This document shows positions 1 to 9,419 of a stretch of DNA of 64,000 nucleotides, in pieces (the stretch's first letter is position 1; every line of letters begins with the position of its first letter). The notes beneath the pieces were generated by a model. It was not told where the DNA came from and ran no database searches. It was given only the letters and a program-made list of their open reading frames with translations. Origin of the DNA: Kondoa malvinella (taxonomy: Eukaryota > Basidiomycota > Agaricostilbomycetes > Agaricostilbales > Kondoaceae). Location of the stretch: the NCBI GenBank assembly GCA_039545315.1, contig BCIM01000001.1, positions 2,265,783-2,329,782 on the forward strand, given 5' to 3'. Both the position numbers and the translations under genes were made by a program.

Positions 1-2379
1 CTGGATGAATAGCTCCTTCTTGTCGTTTCGAAGCAGCCCGAAGGCTAACGAATTCTTTTAGCAGCGAGCTGAAACTTGCGGGTTGGCCAGTAGTATTTGC
101 CGAGCCATGACTACTGAGTGACGAGCGTTGCTCGTATACTTGCAGGAGGAGTTGACTCAAAGCATATGCCTCTTGACCGAGCCGGGCAGCAAAAGAAGAG
201 ACGAAGTATTGAGCCTGGCGAAAGACCTCGACAGCTTCTAACACAAGCGAGTATTTGGCAGCAACGTCCGTTTGACTTAGATCTGTCGCGAGAAAGAGAT
301 CGTGAAAGAGGACTAGGTGGGCTGTGAGCAGATGGGCATAAAAGTAGTCGATGCAGACTCCCTGGTGGATCCGTTAGATCATCGTCCGCATGAAAATTCA
401 AAGTCACTCACGGCTGAAACGATGGCTTTATGATTAGATAGCATCAAGGCTGCTGCCTGACCTGCAGCATCGACAGAGTAGCGGTATTTGTCATCTTTGT
501 AGCCTTTCCCGACGTAATTACGATCTAGAAAGGCATAAGCTGAAGATCGTAAGCTGAAGACGTGAAGGCGCACGCAACCTCAGAAGACGGTGTAGTACTC
601 CTTGCTCAACTATTATCCGTTGTAAACGATATTTCGCTGGCTCGTTGGCGGATGAGACAAAGCTTGTCTTCAAGGTCGCCGGAATCTCGTCCAGTATCGA
701 ACGGTAGGCTCTATCAAATTGAAGTACTTCCTACACAAAGAATTTAGTATCAGTCCGGCAACCGTAGAACTCGATCACTCACCTCGTAGCGTAAAGGATG
801 CTCAGAGCCGTCTATCCGCTGGAAGTATCGTCTATGCACGACTGCTAGTTTGTAGCGACCTATTTCGATCTGCTGATCGGTTGGTATATTCATTGGCATG
901 CCGTAATCGGTATTTGTTTCAACAGGTATATCAGCGTCATCAATGTTGCTTGGGAGGACAATCTTGTCTAGAAGTTCAGGCGTGACTGTCATTGTTGCTT
1001 GTCCATTCTCGTTGATGGAGTCTGTGAACAGAAGAATATTCCACAGTCGCTTGCAGACCTCTACTTTGACTGGACTGTTGGCTGGGAAGGCAATGTCATT
1101 GCGTAGTGAGACGCTTCCATTGTTCTCGAGCCGGTGCAATCCAAGTAATGTGGCTGTACGGAATGCCAGTGACAGATGGAGGTGGAAACCGTCGAGCTCT
1201 CCCGTAAACTCTTTCTGGCCGTTGTGGAAGAAGTAGTGCGATAGCATAAGAACAGCTTGGATAGTTCGAACTTGCGGCTTGTCGGCAGCTCCACCGTGGA
1301 CAAACGCGATCTGGCTGTAATGGAAGTCAATTAAGTACAAGGCGAGCCTGAGCCCAATCCGTACCTAGCTGTAAAGTAGGACACAGGAAGCGCAGCCACT
1401 TCGCTATCTGATAAACCCAAAGGAATACCAATATCTTGATGTTGTATGGTGTGGTTCACGGCCAATGACATTACCTGGTGGAGGGTTAAAATGATGCATC
1501 GAAAGAAGCTCGTACGGAACAAACAAGAAATAAGCAACACATGAACATTGGATCCGCTTCAGAGAGTCTTCCACGTGCGACCAGTTCCAGAAACAGCTTA
1601 ACCTGAGCTCTGAAGGTCGGCTCGTGGTGAACACTCCAGTGAAAATGAGCTCGAGAGAAATAGCAATCGACGAGAAAGTTGACTCGTGCGGGGGAAATGT
1701 CATATTCGCGCAGACGCTCAGCGAGATCGGTGTGTGTTGCGGGAGGGACGGTCAAATTGAAACCTTTTTGGGTGATAGTCTGGTCCGGCATTCTCTTCAG
1801 CACCGAATGGAAGTCTTTCGTGGTATTTTGGTCTGACGAAGTTGCTTGAGGCAGATTTGCAGGCGAATTGGGCTGTGATGGCCCTTCGGCACTTTTGCCC
1901 ATCGCAAAGTATTCGAGATCCAACGCAGCCGCTTCGGTTTCTGAATCCGCTTGCTCCTGCTGGTTGTCCGAGTCATGGGCAGCGCTCTTGACTGTGGTCG
2001 ATATAGCTGCTTGCAAGGCGAGCAGAGCTGGCGTCGAGTTGCCATCAGATGCGGTAGAAAGGTAAGACACGATTTGGCGATTGACACTTTGCAGATGTGC
2101 AACCTGACTCTGCAAAGACAGCATGTCTGCCCGAGCGGCATAGGCTGAACTGAAGTGAGATAGTCTCCTTCAGCTGGCGCTCCACACCAGACAGTTGACA
2201 ACTCACGGGGCCGAAGCATACTCCCTTTCCTGACCGCGATAGCACGTAGCTTCCTCTCCTCGCCTACTACAGTTGCTGCAAGGGTGTTCTTTGTTGCACT
2301 TGACCTTGCGAACTTTACAATTGGAGCAACTCGGTACGACACGAGCCCGCTTGGAGCTTGATTGTTCAGGCTGCGCCAT
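1..2379 (-). CDS. Zn2Cys6 fungal-specific transcription factor (3' end outside window)
   Basis: Nuclear regulator with an N-terminal binuclear zinc cluster and a middle homology region; target genes unknown. The ATG at 2379 opens a short exon with CX2CX6CX5CX2CX8C (CSNCKVRKVKCNKEHPCSNC and a sixth Cys nearby), preceded by a basic stretch. Spliced exons, all in frame: 2207-2379, 1516-2149, 1365-1474, 783-1314, then exons running off the left edge. Introns are 41-57 nt. After the cluster comes a glutamine- and leucine-rich helical stretch that probably dimerises. The Fungal_trans-type region (PF04082 as known for the family) is seen as FRTATLLGLHRL at about 1145 and as LHRLLRLHRNYVGKGY across an intron with donor GTGCGC near 550. 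The last exon is open to base 1, so the C-terminus is missing. Confident in the family, not in the pathway. Confidence 0.9.
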
Positions 2380-2579
2380 TGTGTCTATGTAGTCTCAGAT
2401 GTACAGTCTCTTGCTCGAGCAGATGTACGCACCTCGAGTTGGGCTTCGCGGTATTCAAGCCAAAGACGGGTAGCTCGTCATAGCGCTCTTGGTGACGCGA
2501 CAGACATGATGCAGATGAGGTCTTCTAAGGAATACTAGCGGCTCGACGCAACAATCCCAAATGAGCGAACCGAGAAACT

Positions 2580-2705
2580 CAGAAATGCAAATATGCAGCT
2601 CTTGCTCTCGTGCAGCCAAGATTGCGTGGCTTTGACAGTCTACCACAGCGGAACATACCAGAAGCTAGCTAGATACCAGATACCAGGACGGCCCATCACA
2701 TTCAA
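2580..2705. repeat. Diverged short repeat, copy 1
   Basis: Shares GCAAATATGCAGCTCTTGCT and the end motif GATACCAGGACG with 3818-3935, with weaker identity in between. It flanks the kinase-derived copies on their left while the partner flanks them on the right, so both may be edges of the duplicated unit. No coding function seen. Confidence 0.5.
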
Positions 2706-2722
2706 CCCTCTCCGTCGCTGAA

Positions 2723-3071
2723 ATGTCAGAATCTCTGCCTTGCCAATCTTCTCAAAGACGTGAGCATCCTCTCCTACTTGTTATATCTCCTTCTATCCGC
2801 TGCACAAGGTCACAATATCGGGAGGAGGCTGTTCACTGCCAAAGTGCAACCGATGAAGCACATTGCGGGTCAAGATGCCTTCAGCGCGTAATACCTACAG
2901 ACAGACAGGAAACACTGCTGGTGAATCCACTCAATCGTCACTGAATGTCTGTATAGGCGTGTGGAAGTGTGGACAGGCCATGCTGCAGCTGGATCTTCTC
3001 TTCCCCTCTTGTTCAACTCGATATAACCTCATAGACAATATGAACCGATACTTGCTTTCTGTCTTTGATAC
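2723..3071 (+). pseudogene. Degenerate partial copy A of kinase 5' region
   Basis: Diverged copy of part of the kinase gene at 6837-9133. Recognisable blocks: the exon 1 end and donor (CTCAAAGACGTGAGCATCC against CTCAAAGATGTAAGCATCC at about 7127), the CCTTCAGCGC block at 2878 (against about 7283), and scattered identity through the region matching kinase exon 2. Several insertions and an altered frame mean it cannot encode the kinase. It lies next to a better preserved copy B, which starts at 3072. Most likely a dead tandem duplicate; the alignment was made by eye. Confidence 0.6.
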
Positions 3072-3690
3072 CTGAGCAAAGCTACGCAAGCAGACAATAC
3101 CGCTGGTCTAGCTTTCAGACACCAGAAGAGCTGCCTTACTATTCTACTTAAAGATGTAAGCATCCGTCTCCTGTTTCTCACATCCAATCCTTCCCTACGC
3201 TCCAATCACTTTCTGCACACGCAAGCAATTTCGAAACACCTAGGCTTTACACGTGTGAGCAGATGTCTCGAGATACTCACTTCGCGTGTCGACGAGCCTT
3301 CAGCGCAATATGCCCTACGGGTAGACAGGGGACTTTTTTGTTACACCAAATCCTGGATGGAAATCTGTATCTGCGTGTGAAAGTGCCTCGACATCAGATG
3401 CAGCCAAATCTTCTCCTATATTTCCGCAATTCGATACGTTTATAGTGCTTGGGTCTAACCCTTGCTTTCCGTATCTTTGCAGGAATCGGCATGGCGAGCA
3501 GCATTGATGTCGCCTGAAAAAGGTTCGAGGTAGACTTGACACGTTTGTGCTTCCGACGCGCCAGACAAATCGACCAGGATGATGAACCAGATCATCTGGT
3601 TCAAAGGGTAAGCGCACTCATTACCGGGTCTTCATCTTCGCTGATGTCTTGTTCAAGAATTTCGCACATCAATTCATGCGGCATGGAACT
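3072..3690 (+). pseudogene. Partial copy B of kinase 5' region
   Basis: Clear duplicate of kinase bases from about 7057 to 7720. It keeps the end of exon 1 in frame (KATQADNTAGLAFRHQKS against KATQTDKAAGLAFRHQKS), the GTAAGC donor at 3155, the ACGGGTAG acceptor before 3330, and exon 2 (VTPNPGWKSVSACESASTSD, open in the same frame). It keeps an acceptor TTTGCAG near 3480 that the full-length gene has lost. The next exon (ARQIDQDDEPDHLVQR) and the start of the following exon are also recognisable. The N-terminal 70 codons and the whole catalytic domain are absent, so this is a truncated fragment, not a kinase. Many matches are at third codon positions, so the copy was under coding constraint before or after duplication. 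Confidence 0.8.
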
Positions 3691-4451
3691 TAGAGCGAGC
3701 GAGCGGTAGTTGGTCAATTCGCGGTCATCAATCACATGGCTTTGCGGCCGACAAGGTGACATTGATTCTTTCGTCTTTAAGGCTCCAGTTCTCGCGGCAT
3801 GCTGGTATAGTGACAAAGTGCTGCAATGCAAATAAGCCGCTCTTGTGCTCGTCCGATCACTTGCGTATTCTTTTGACATCAGATAGCTGCTGCACCATAC
3901 CATACCAATAGCTACTGAGATACCAGGACGTGTGCATGCCGTCATCTGTAGCTGGATACACGACGGGCAAAGGAGGTGTGAAGTTCTGTGACTTGACCGG
4001 CTGTCAAGTTCTGGGCAGTGGGCAGTCCGGAGATAAACTAAGCCGGTAGATACTCCATCAGGTCCATTTCTATCCGCTATCCCTAGCACCAGACTGAAGG
4101 TTTGCCTCTCTAGACTAGCTATCGTAATTTCGATGAGATTAGTGAACCACAATGAATCTGTGGGCAAATAGCGGTTGTGCTACGAGTGCGAGTTAGAGAC
4201 TGGAAGCATGAAGCCCCTCGAACTGGCGGGCTCACTAATCTCAAGGTGAGGGNGGGTGGGACAAAAGCGAGATAGATGTAATCCATGTCACTGATATCTC
4301 AGAGCGCACAAAATGCGACCTCGCTCGTCGAATGAGAACGACTTCATCCCAATGCAGTTGCCAAGGGAGGGGGGCGCAGCTCTACTAAACATGACATTCC
4401 ATCTTCAACCTCGAACTTTGACAATCACTAGGCGCCGCTGTTTTCCGCCTC
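3691..4451. other. No convincing gene; holds repeat copy 2 (3818-3935)
   Basis: Between kinase fragment B and the zincin-like gene there is no supported exon. Repeat copy 2 (GCAAATAAGCCGCTCTTGTG, then GATACCAGGACG at about 3920) lies here. A long minus-strand open frame over 3601-4167 overlaps the kinase fragment antisense and was not accepted as a gene. One ambiguous base (n) lies at 4253 in a G-rich run. The last 200 bases should contain the promoter of the gene starting at 4452. Confidence 0.6.
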
Positions 4452-5496
4452 ATGATGTTCCAGTACAACACTACCGCTCGCTGCATCCCTCCTATCCACG
4501 AACGTGATCACGTAGAAGGCTTGATCGCTTTCTTCAGGCAAGCTTTGGACAGGGACCAACACCTACGAGCCAGCTACAGGCACGTATTCCTTGGCTCGGC
4601 AAGTGAGAATGCCACCTCTGCTCAACAGCTAGCTTTTGACGCCAATTTTAGCTTATTCCTTCAACATCATTTGCCCATTATATCAATTGAGCCTGTTGAC
4701 GCACGAGATTATGGCTGGACTGCTCGGGCATCCTCGGGCAATGCTTGCATCAGGATCTCGGAAGATTTGGCGATAGCCGTACAGCGTAGTGCAGAAGTTT
4801 CATCCAGCACTGGTCACCTATATGCACCGCTGGCAACTGTTCTCGTCTCTACTCTCGCTCACGAGCTGGCTCATACATACGTCTTTTACCTACTACCTGG
4901 AAATTCCCCGACCGCGTTATCGGTTGGCTCGCGAACGGAATGGGTTACAGTGAGAAATGCAAACGGAGATGTAATTCTGAAGGACGGCAAGCCGGAGCTG
5001 GTTGAGTTTGGGCACAGCGGATATGTGCAGGAGCGGGATTGGCTCGGTGGGATATTACATTCGGTTTTTGCAAAAGGCGAGGCAGGCCAGTGGTACAATT
5101 TGAAGCGAGTAGAGGTTGAAAATTGCGATTCTGGTCTGTATCACGAGATGAGTGAGTCATTAACATCTCGTTGGTAATTGTGGTGAGCTAATGAATTCTG
5201 CTCCAGCATCGAACGATTGCAACACCTTTATCACCAATCTGAGCAAATGTAGAAGTATATTGCCTGCTCTTATGGACATCAACACTTTTTCCGACATTGA
5301 CGAATGTCGCTGGAAATCTTCGTCTGCTGCTCTGCTGAGTCATTCGCAACCGACCAGTCCCTCGTCGCCAAACACAAGGACAACTTACAGTGCAGCTCCG
5401 GATGAGCAGAGAACCTCAATTGGTCAAGCAAGCTCTCGAAGTCCGAGTAGAACAGCTGATGGTAACATGATCAAACACAAGAAAGAAGCCTTTTGA
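4452..5496 (+). CDS. HExxH zincin-like protein, function unknown
   Basis: Two exons, 4452-5151 and 5207-5496, joined by a 55-nt GTGAGT...CAG intron with matching phase. The product is about 330 residues. Around residue 137 it has LVSTLAHELAHTYVF, an HExxH zinc-binding helix as in gluzincin and metzincin peptidases and SprT-like proteins. No signal peptide or membrane segment is seen. The second half holds DGKPELVEFGHSGYVQERDW, with a His and Glu that could supply a third zinc ligand; this is inference. The C-terminal exon has several Cys and ends in a Ser/Thr-rich, probably disordered tail. No known family was recognised beyond the metal-binding motif, so peptidase activity is possible but unproven. 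It is convergent with the next gene, and a TGTATATA element lies 82 nt past the stop. Confidence 0.7.
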
Positions 5497-5577
5497 ACAG
5501 AGCGCTTGCGCTGCGATGTGTGCTCTTTTGTATCGTACCCACATTAGAGCATTGTTAAATTCGCAACTGTACATCCA

Positions 5578-5585
5578 TGTATATA
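5578..5585 (+). promoter_or_regulatory. TGTATATA 3'-UTR element (PUF-type or poly(A) efficiency site)
   Basis: TGTATATA matches the known Pumilio/PUF consensus TGTANATA and also resembles yeast TATATA polyadenylation efficiency elements. It lies in the expected 3' UTR of the gene ending at 5496. Similar sites occur after two other genes in the window. Confidence 0.4.
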
Positions 5586-5596
5586 TATCTATCGCA

Positions 5597-6657
5597 TCAT
5601 TGAAATTCCCGACAGACGTCCTCGGAGACGCTTCTCGCTGATGATCTTGCCCGTACACTCATCCCTACAGTACTCAAGACAATAAGGTGATCCACGCAAT
5701 GAGGAGGAACAGTAGAAAGCACGGATAAACTGTCAAGAGTGCTCCTGAGTCTTCTAGCCGAGTTCCACCCAAACTGAACAGCACCATTTAGCACACCCTC
5801 GCTGATCAGCACATGCGAGACACACAAGTTCACAGCAGCTATTTGACTCGTCAGCTCAATCAACCTAAAGAGCTATCTCGGACTTACCCCATGAAGCCCA
5901 TCCAAATCCAAGCAAACAGACTGGAATCCTGATCCATAACAACCGCACAAAGAGTGTGACGAGAGCTGCGACGTCCAAAAGAGCCAAGCAATAGACCTTG
6001 AGAATACACACATAGGTCCCAATCACGCAAAGGTGCAGCTCCTTCCTGCATAGGATGCAAGACTTGCACGACTTTCGTTCCAATAGCGCGTAGATCTCGA
6101 AGCTGGGTAGCATATCAGAACACAGACTGTACCGGCCGCAACAGCGCAGAGCTGTAGTGTATTGATTGCATCAGAGCGGGAATCTGTGCGGGATAAGAGC
6201 TTGGGCAATAGAGGAAGTTTGTGTACAACTCAGCCACACCCAGGAAATGATGCCTCTTCTTAGAAGTAGACACGTCCGACATGCCGTGTAAAGTGACTGG
6301 GTACACTCGATACCAGAAGGAAAGTGCAGCAAGAAAGAAGATGGCCCGGGGAGTCAAGGAGTCAGCAAGCATTATCAAGAGCGGCCCTGGGGATACGGAA
6401 CGTAAGCGGTCTTGTGTCTGTCGTGTAAGGCAATATGCAGAGAAGTCATTCTCATATAAAGCAGAAGCATTTGTGCCTGGCAAAGAAGAGTAAGCCAGAT
6501 CCCGCGTCAATTGGGCGAGCGGGGTAACATGTGCCGTAAGGCTGCCTGCAGGAAAGTAAGTGATGAATGAAAGTTCCTTACTAAGCGGAAAGTACGGCCG
6601 TCTTTCATCTGGCGCGCGGTAACAAGTGTAGCCTGTCGCGTCCATTTCAAGGCACAT
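5597..6657 (-). CDS. Putative multi-pass membrane protein, exon structure unresolved
   Basis: The ATG at 6657 opens a frame to about 6115 with a hydrophobic stretch (LTPRAIFFLAALSFW). Downstream, a frame over 5865-6113 is strongly hydrophobic (KVYCLALLDVAALVTLFVRL, then IPVCLLGFGWASW). It joins by a clean 49-nt GTAAGT...AATAG intron, phase 1, to AAVNLCVSHVLISEGVLNGA in 5597-5863, ending in FQ. The junction between the first two parts (6023-6208) is not settled: a third frame there also encodes a membrane-like segment (LCAVAAGTVCVLICY). No family recognised; at least four membrane segments are likely. The gene could instead be two genes or partly decayed. Confidence 0.45.
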
Positions 6658-6836
6658 TCCTCGACCTAGTTCGTTCCGCTATGCTTGTCATTCGTTTTGC
6701 GTGCCTGCGCCCTCCTTCCGTTTCGAGATGTAGCTCCTTTTTGGCTGGTCTGGTCTGCGCTCTCCCCTCTTCTTCTGCCCCATATCCCTTCCGTCGCCTT
6801 CCTCTCATCCTTCAGAAATACGCGTTTTATTATATC

Positions 6837-9133
6837 ATGACACTCGACACCTGCTTCACACCTATAGCTCCACAGTTCAAAGTCACTGGCACGTCCATCG
6901 GCTTCCATCTGTGGGACACGAAGAAAGAGAAAGTGCTGCCACAAATTTTGCGCAGCATCTTGAACTGCTCCAAGACGGAACTCAGCGATATTCAGCTCGC
7001 CCGACATGCTACATATCTCGTCCAGGAAGAATGGAACGAGGTCCATGCAGCACAAGCCAAAGCTACGCAAACAGATAAGGCTGCCGGTCTAGCATTTAGG
7101 CACCAAAAGAGCTTCCTCACTACCCTACTCAAAGATGTAAGCATCCATCTCCTGTTTCTCGCATCCACTTCTTTCTTGCACTCCAATCTTCTCCTGCACA
7201 ACGCAAGCAATCTCGAAACACTTAGGCTTTTCATATTCGTGAGCAGATGTCTCGAGATGCCCTCACTTCGCGTGTCGACGAGCCTTCAGCGCAATATGCC
7301 CTACGGGTAGACAGGGGACTTTATTGTTACACCAAACCCTGAATGGAAATCCGTATCTGCGTGTGGAAGTGCCTTGACATCAGATGCAGCCAAATCTTGG
7401 CCCTTATTTCCGCAATTCGATGTGTTTTACAGTGCATGGAATCGAATCCTTGCTTCCTGTCTTTTTTGACAAAAAACGGCATGGCGAGCAGCATTCGAAG
7501 AGATCCGCCGGCCAATGCCTGACAGGGATCAACCACTAAAGGTAAGCTTCATGTTGCCTTGATGATCCGAGCCCGAGTTGATACTTGTTCACTTCCAGCA
7601 CGCCAGACAAGTCGACGAAGAAGATGAGCCAGAGCAACCGATTTCAAAGAGTATGTGCTTTCTTCACCAAGTCTCCATCTTGCTGATGTCTTGTGTTCAG
7701 AACCTCGCACAGAACCTCGCACAATTGCTGCTCGCATTGACTCCCCTCCTATCGCATCTCGCACCAGAGGCTACCAAGCAAGGCTCCTCAAGCAACAGAC
7801 TCGCAAACTTCCTGCCAAAGCACCTGCGCCCGAAGTCAAGTCCTCTACCCGCGCACGTCGTCTACCAAAGCCTCGCCTCCGTACTCCTGCTCCTGCTGCA
7901 AAACCTAGAATTCGCATGCGAGATGTGCTCGAAGACTCTGATATGGACTCAGACATATCAGAGGTGTGTCTTGCTTTGCTGATTCTGTCCTGTACCGAGC
8001 TGACTACTTTGACATAGGATGAAGGCCTTATCCAATCAGGCAAAGGTGTCTATGTCGTCATACAGCATCTACAAATAGGCGGTGAAGGTCGCGTTGATCT
8101 GGCCAAGCACCACAGAACCGGCCAGCTAGTCGCTGTCAAGACTCCTTTGAAGCCAGAGCTCGCCATCAGAATGCAAGCTGAAGCACAGCTGATGTTGAAA
8201 GCCGGAGCAGGGAAAGAGCCAAATATCGCTCACTTCTATGGATTCGAAAAGCTGGGCGGATCTTGTCAGATGGCGTTGGAACTTGCGCGTGGGGATTTGC
8301 TGGACTTGGTATCGAAAAAGTGTCAGATCGATTTGGATATTGCTGCCTACATCATGCGAGATGTACGTTTTTCGTTCCGCCCGTCTTTCGTCTAGCTGAC
8401 CCAGATTTCTCAGGCAATCGCTGGAATCGAAGCGCTCCATAGCCGAAACATTGCACATCGCGACGTCAAGATGGAAAATTTCCTCGTGGTCAAGCGAGAC
8501 AATGCTTTCCGCGTCGTTGTTTGTGAGTCGAGATTCTCCGCTGTCATCGCTTTGTNCTGATTTTGTTCTCTGTTTAGCTGACTTGGGTCACGCAAAGGAC
8601 ATGAGCGAAAACCCACTAGGCAGAACGGCGTCTTTGGTTGGTACGATCGGCAAAAGAGCTCCGGAGATGGATGAGGGCGAGTATCTTCCTAAGCCAGTTG
8701 ATATTTGGGCTCTCGGCAGTGAGCGCCATCTTCCTTCATTCCCTTGATTTCATCTGACCTGTCTTGTAGTCGTCATGTATGAGCTTCTGGAAGCCACGCA
8801 TCCCTGGAGCGGTTCATCAGTCGACTCCAGCGACGAAGCAGCACCCAATGCCTGGATCGACGAGCACATGCAAGTCGTCCAGCTCAGTCCTGCAAACGAC
8901 CATTGGACAGCAGATCTGCTTCTTCGCCAGACTGTTTACAAACACGCCAAAGGTCGTCCGACTGCTCGTCAGCTACTTGTGCGTTTCCTTCCTCTTTGAT
9001 CATTTGGGTCCTTGCTTATTCTTTGTCTGAGCAGAGAAGTCCTCTGATGAACGAAGCTTGCAGCTCTGAGCGATTCCAAAGGTTCTTTGGCGACGAGCTG
9101 GATTCGTCAGATAAGCGCATCGCCATGCTTTGA
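6837..9133 (+). CDS. Serine/threonine protein kinase, full copy of the duplicated family
   Basis: Multi-exon gene: 6837-7136, 7311 onward, then exons near 7480-7531, 7600-7650, 7701-7963, 8019-8360, 8414-8521, 8579-8718, 8770-8980 and 9035-9133. The N-terminal 250 residues match no known domain and include a basic, Pro-rich linker. The catalytic domain has QIGGEGRV (glycine loop), LVAVKTPL (beta-3 Lys), HSRNIAHRDVKMENF (HRD loop), ADLGHA (DLG in place of DFG) and GTIGKRAPEM (APE), followed by VDIWALG. These residues predict activity. The intron after exon 2 is odd: where fragment B has TTTGCAG, this copy reads TTTTTTGAC with no AG, leaving an in-frame TGA near 7479 if unspliced. An in-frame ATG at 6681 would add 52 residues. 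Substrates unknown. Confidence 0.8.
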
Positions 9134-9419
9134 TGTGCTCAGCGAGTAGAAGTAAGAGGTGGTTTGTATTCGGGAAGGTCGTATAGATAGTTTGTAACAG
9201 GGACTCAGTGTTCAAATGCTTTTTCATCCACTTTTGGTGTTACGAGACTACTTGGGTTGGGTCGCTTCATCTCAGAGCGCGCAATGGAACAGCAAGTAGG
9301 CACGATAGCGGAAGGCACGCGCTAGATGCAGCAAGGCGAACCCGACCTCCAAGCACATGCAAACATGAGCGGGATGAGTGTTTCTGTAATTTTACAATTG
9401 CTGTTGCGTGTACAAGAAC

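Noticed and set aside
3601..4167. Minus-strand ORF with an F-box-like MPHELMCEILEQ start-like stretch
   Set aside because: The stretch is antisense to the kinase fragment B and has no further F-box features or splice support.
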